From: CAZDCD01 sp964503885
GTDB taxonomy: Bacteria; Bacteroidota; Bacteroidia; Bacteroidales; UBA10428
DNA length: 64,000 nt
NCBI GenBank assembly: GCA_964503885.1
Contig: CAZDCD010000002.1
Location: 186,001 to 250,000 of the forward strand
Direction of reading: 5' to 3'
The position numbers were made by a program, and so were the translations under genes. The notes beneath the pieces were generated by a model. The model was not told the DNA's origin, did not search any database, and worked only from the letters and a program-made list of their open reading frames with translations. This document shows, piece by piece, positions 63,938 to 64,000 of the stretch (positions within the stretch are counted from its first letter, which is position 1; each line of letters begins with the position of its first letter).

Positions 63938-64000
63938 TTAGTCCAATATTTTTTCCTGGTTACTTATTTTAGTTGCATCGTTTTTCTGAAGCATTTCACG
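63938..64000 (-). CDS. parA: ParA/Soj ATPase, C-terminal end only
   Basis: The reverse strand reads REMLQKNDATKISNQEKILD followed by a stop at 63938-63940. The gene begins beyond the window. The identification rests on its position directly upstream of parB and on the helix-like tail (REMLQKN) normal for ParA. Confidence 0.7.
   Translation of the reverse strand, partial: REMLQKNDATKISNQEKILD

Overview
The window reads as a chromosomal segment of a Bacteroidota bacterium, most likely Bacteroidales/Marinilabiliales-like. The evidence is an AT-leaning base composition with few strong Shine-Dalgarno sites, TAnnTTTG-type -7 promoter elements, DUF4369/TlpA-like lipoproteins, a DUF4492-cydA-cydB operon, a DUF5683 gene beside parB, a (broken) type IX secretion C-terminal domain, and a short MenE with no menH in the menaquinone cluster. 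Both a caa3-type oxidase and a bd-type quinol oxidase are present, as are enzymes for menaquinone. This suggests a respiring organism that meets oxygen at both high and low levels. No tRNA, rRNA, CRISPR array, prophage or intact transposase was seen.

Layout. 1-4992: the start of a glycogen debranching enzyme (cut by the window edge), two tandem thioredoxin-fold lipoproteins (the second without catalytic cysteines) and LpxH. 5053-14850 (minus): an S41 protease, an EamA transporter, then a full menaquinone operon in the order thioesterase-menF-menD-menB-menA-menC-menE. 15102-19441 (minus): SCO-coxA-coxC-coxD-coxB encoding an A2-type caa3 oxidase. 19812-36030: a looser accessory stretch with PEBP, a GH95 fucosidase, a DUF116 protein, DoxX, an isoprenylcysteine methyltransferase-like protein, an ECF sigma factor followed by an acyl-ACP thioesterase, and a methyltransferase. 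It is interleaved with decayed genes (a membrane protein, a PHB-depolymerase-like esterase, a DNA alkylation repair protein, a T9SS cargo protein) and dispersed short repeats. 36647-39719: DUF4492-cydA-cydB and a 47-residue single-pass ORF that looks like a CydX-type subunit. 39811-49620: a C1 peptidase, a cupin/ferredoxin pair divergent from a Crp-family regulator, an M28 peptidase, a NarL-type two-component pair, small genes, Tag glycosylase and a REC-histidine kinase. 49810-56069: housekeeping genes (ung, tadA, aspS, a flavin reductase, lepA). 56167-64000 (minus): parA-parB-DUF5683-LysM lytic transglycosylase-SGNH-SGNH-MBOAT, which resembles a cell-envelope O-acetylation module downstream of the chromosome partition genes.

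The men operon makes the quinone that the bd oxidase uses directly; the caa3 oxidase carries its own cytochrome c domain, and the SCO protein in the same operon would help load its CuA site. The most interesting points are the CydX-like small ORF, the palindromic operator between the Crp-family gene and the ferredoxin gene, the envelope O-acetylation cluster tied to parAB, the ECF sigma factor with a Cys-rich tail, the Tag gene without a normal start codon, and the 20-36 kb decay zone with at least two families of short dispersed repeats. I did not find a clearly new multi-gene system.
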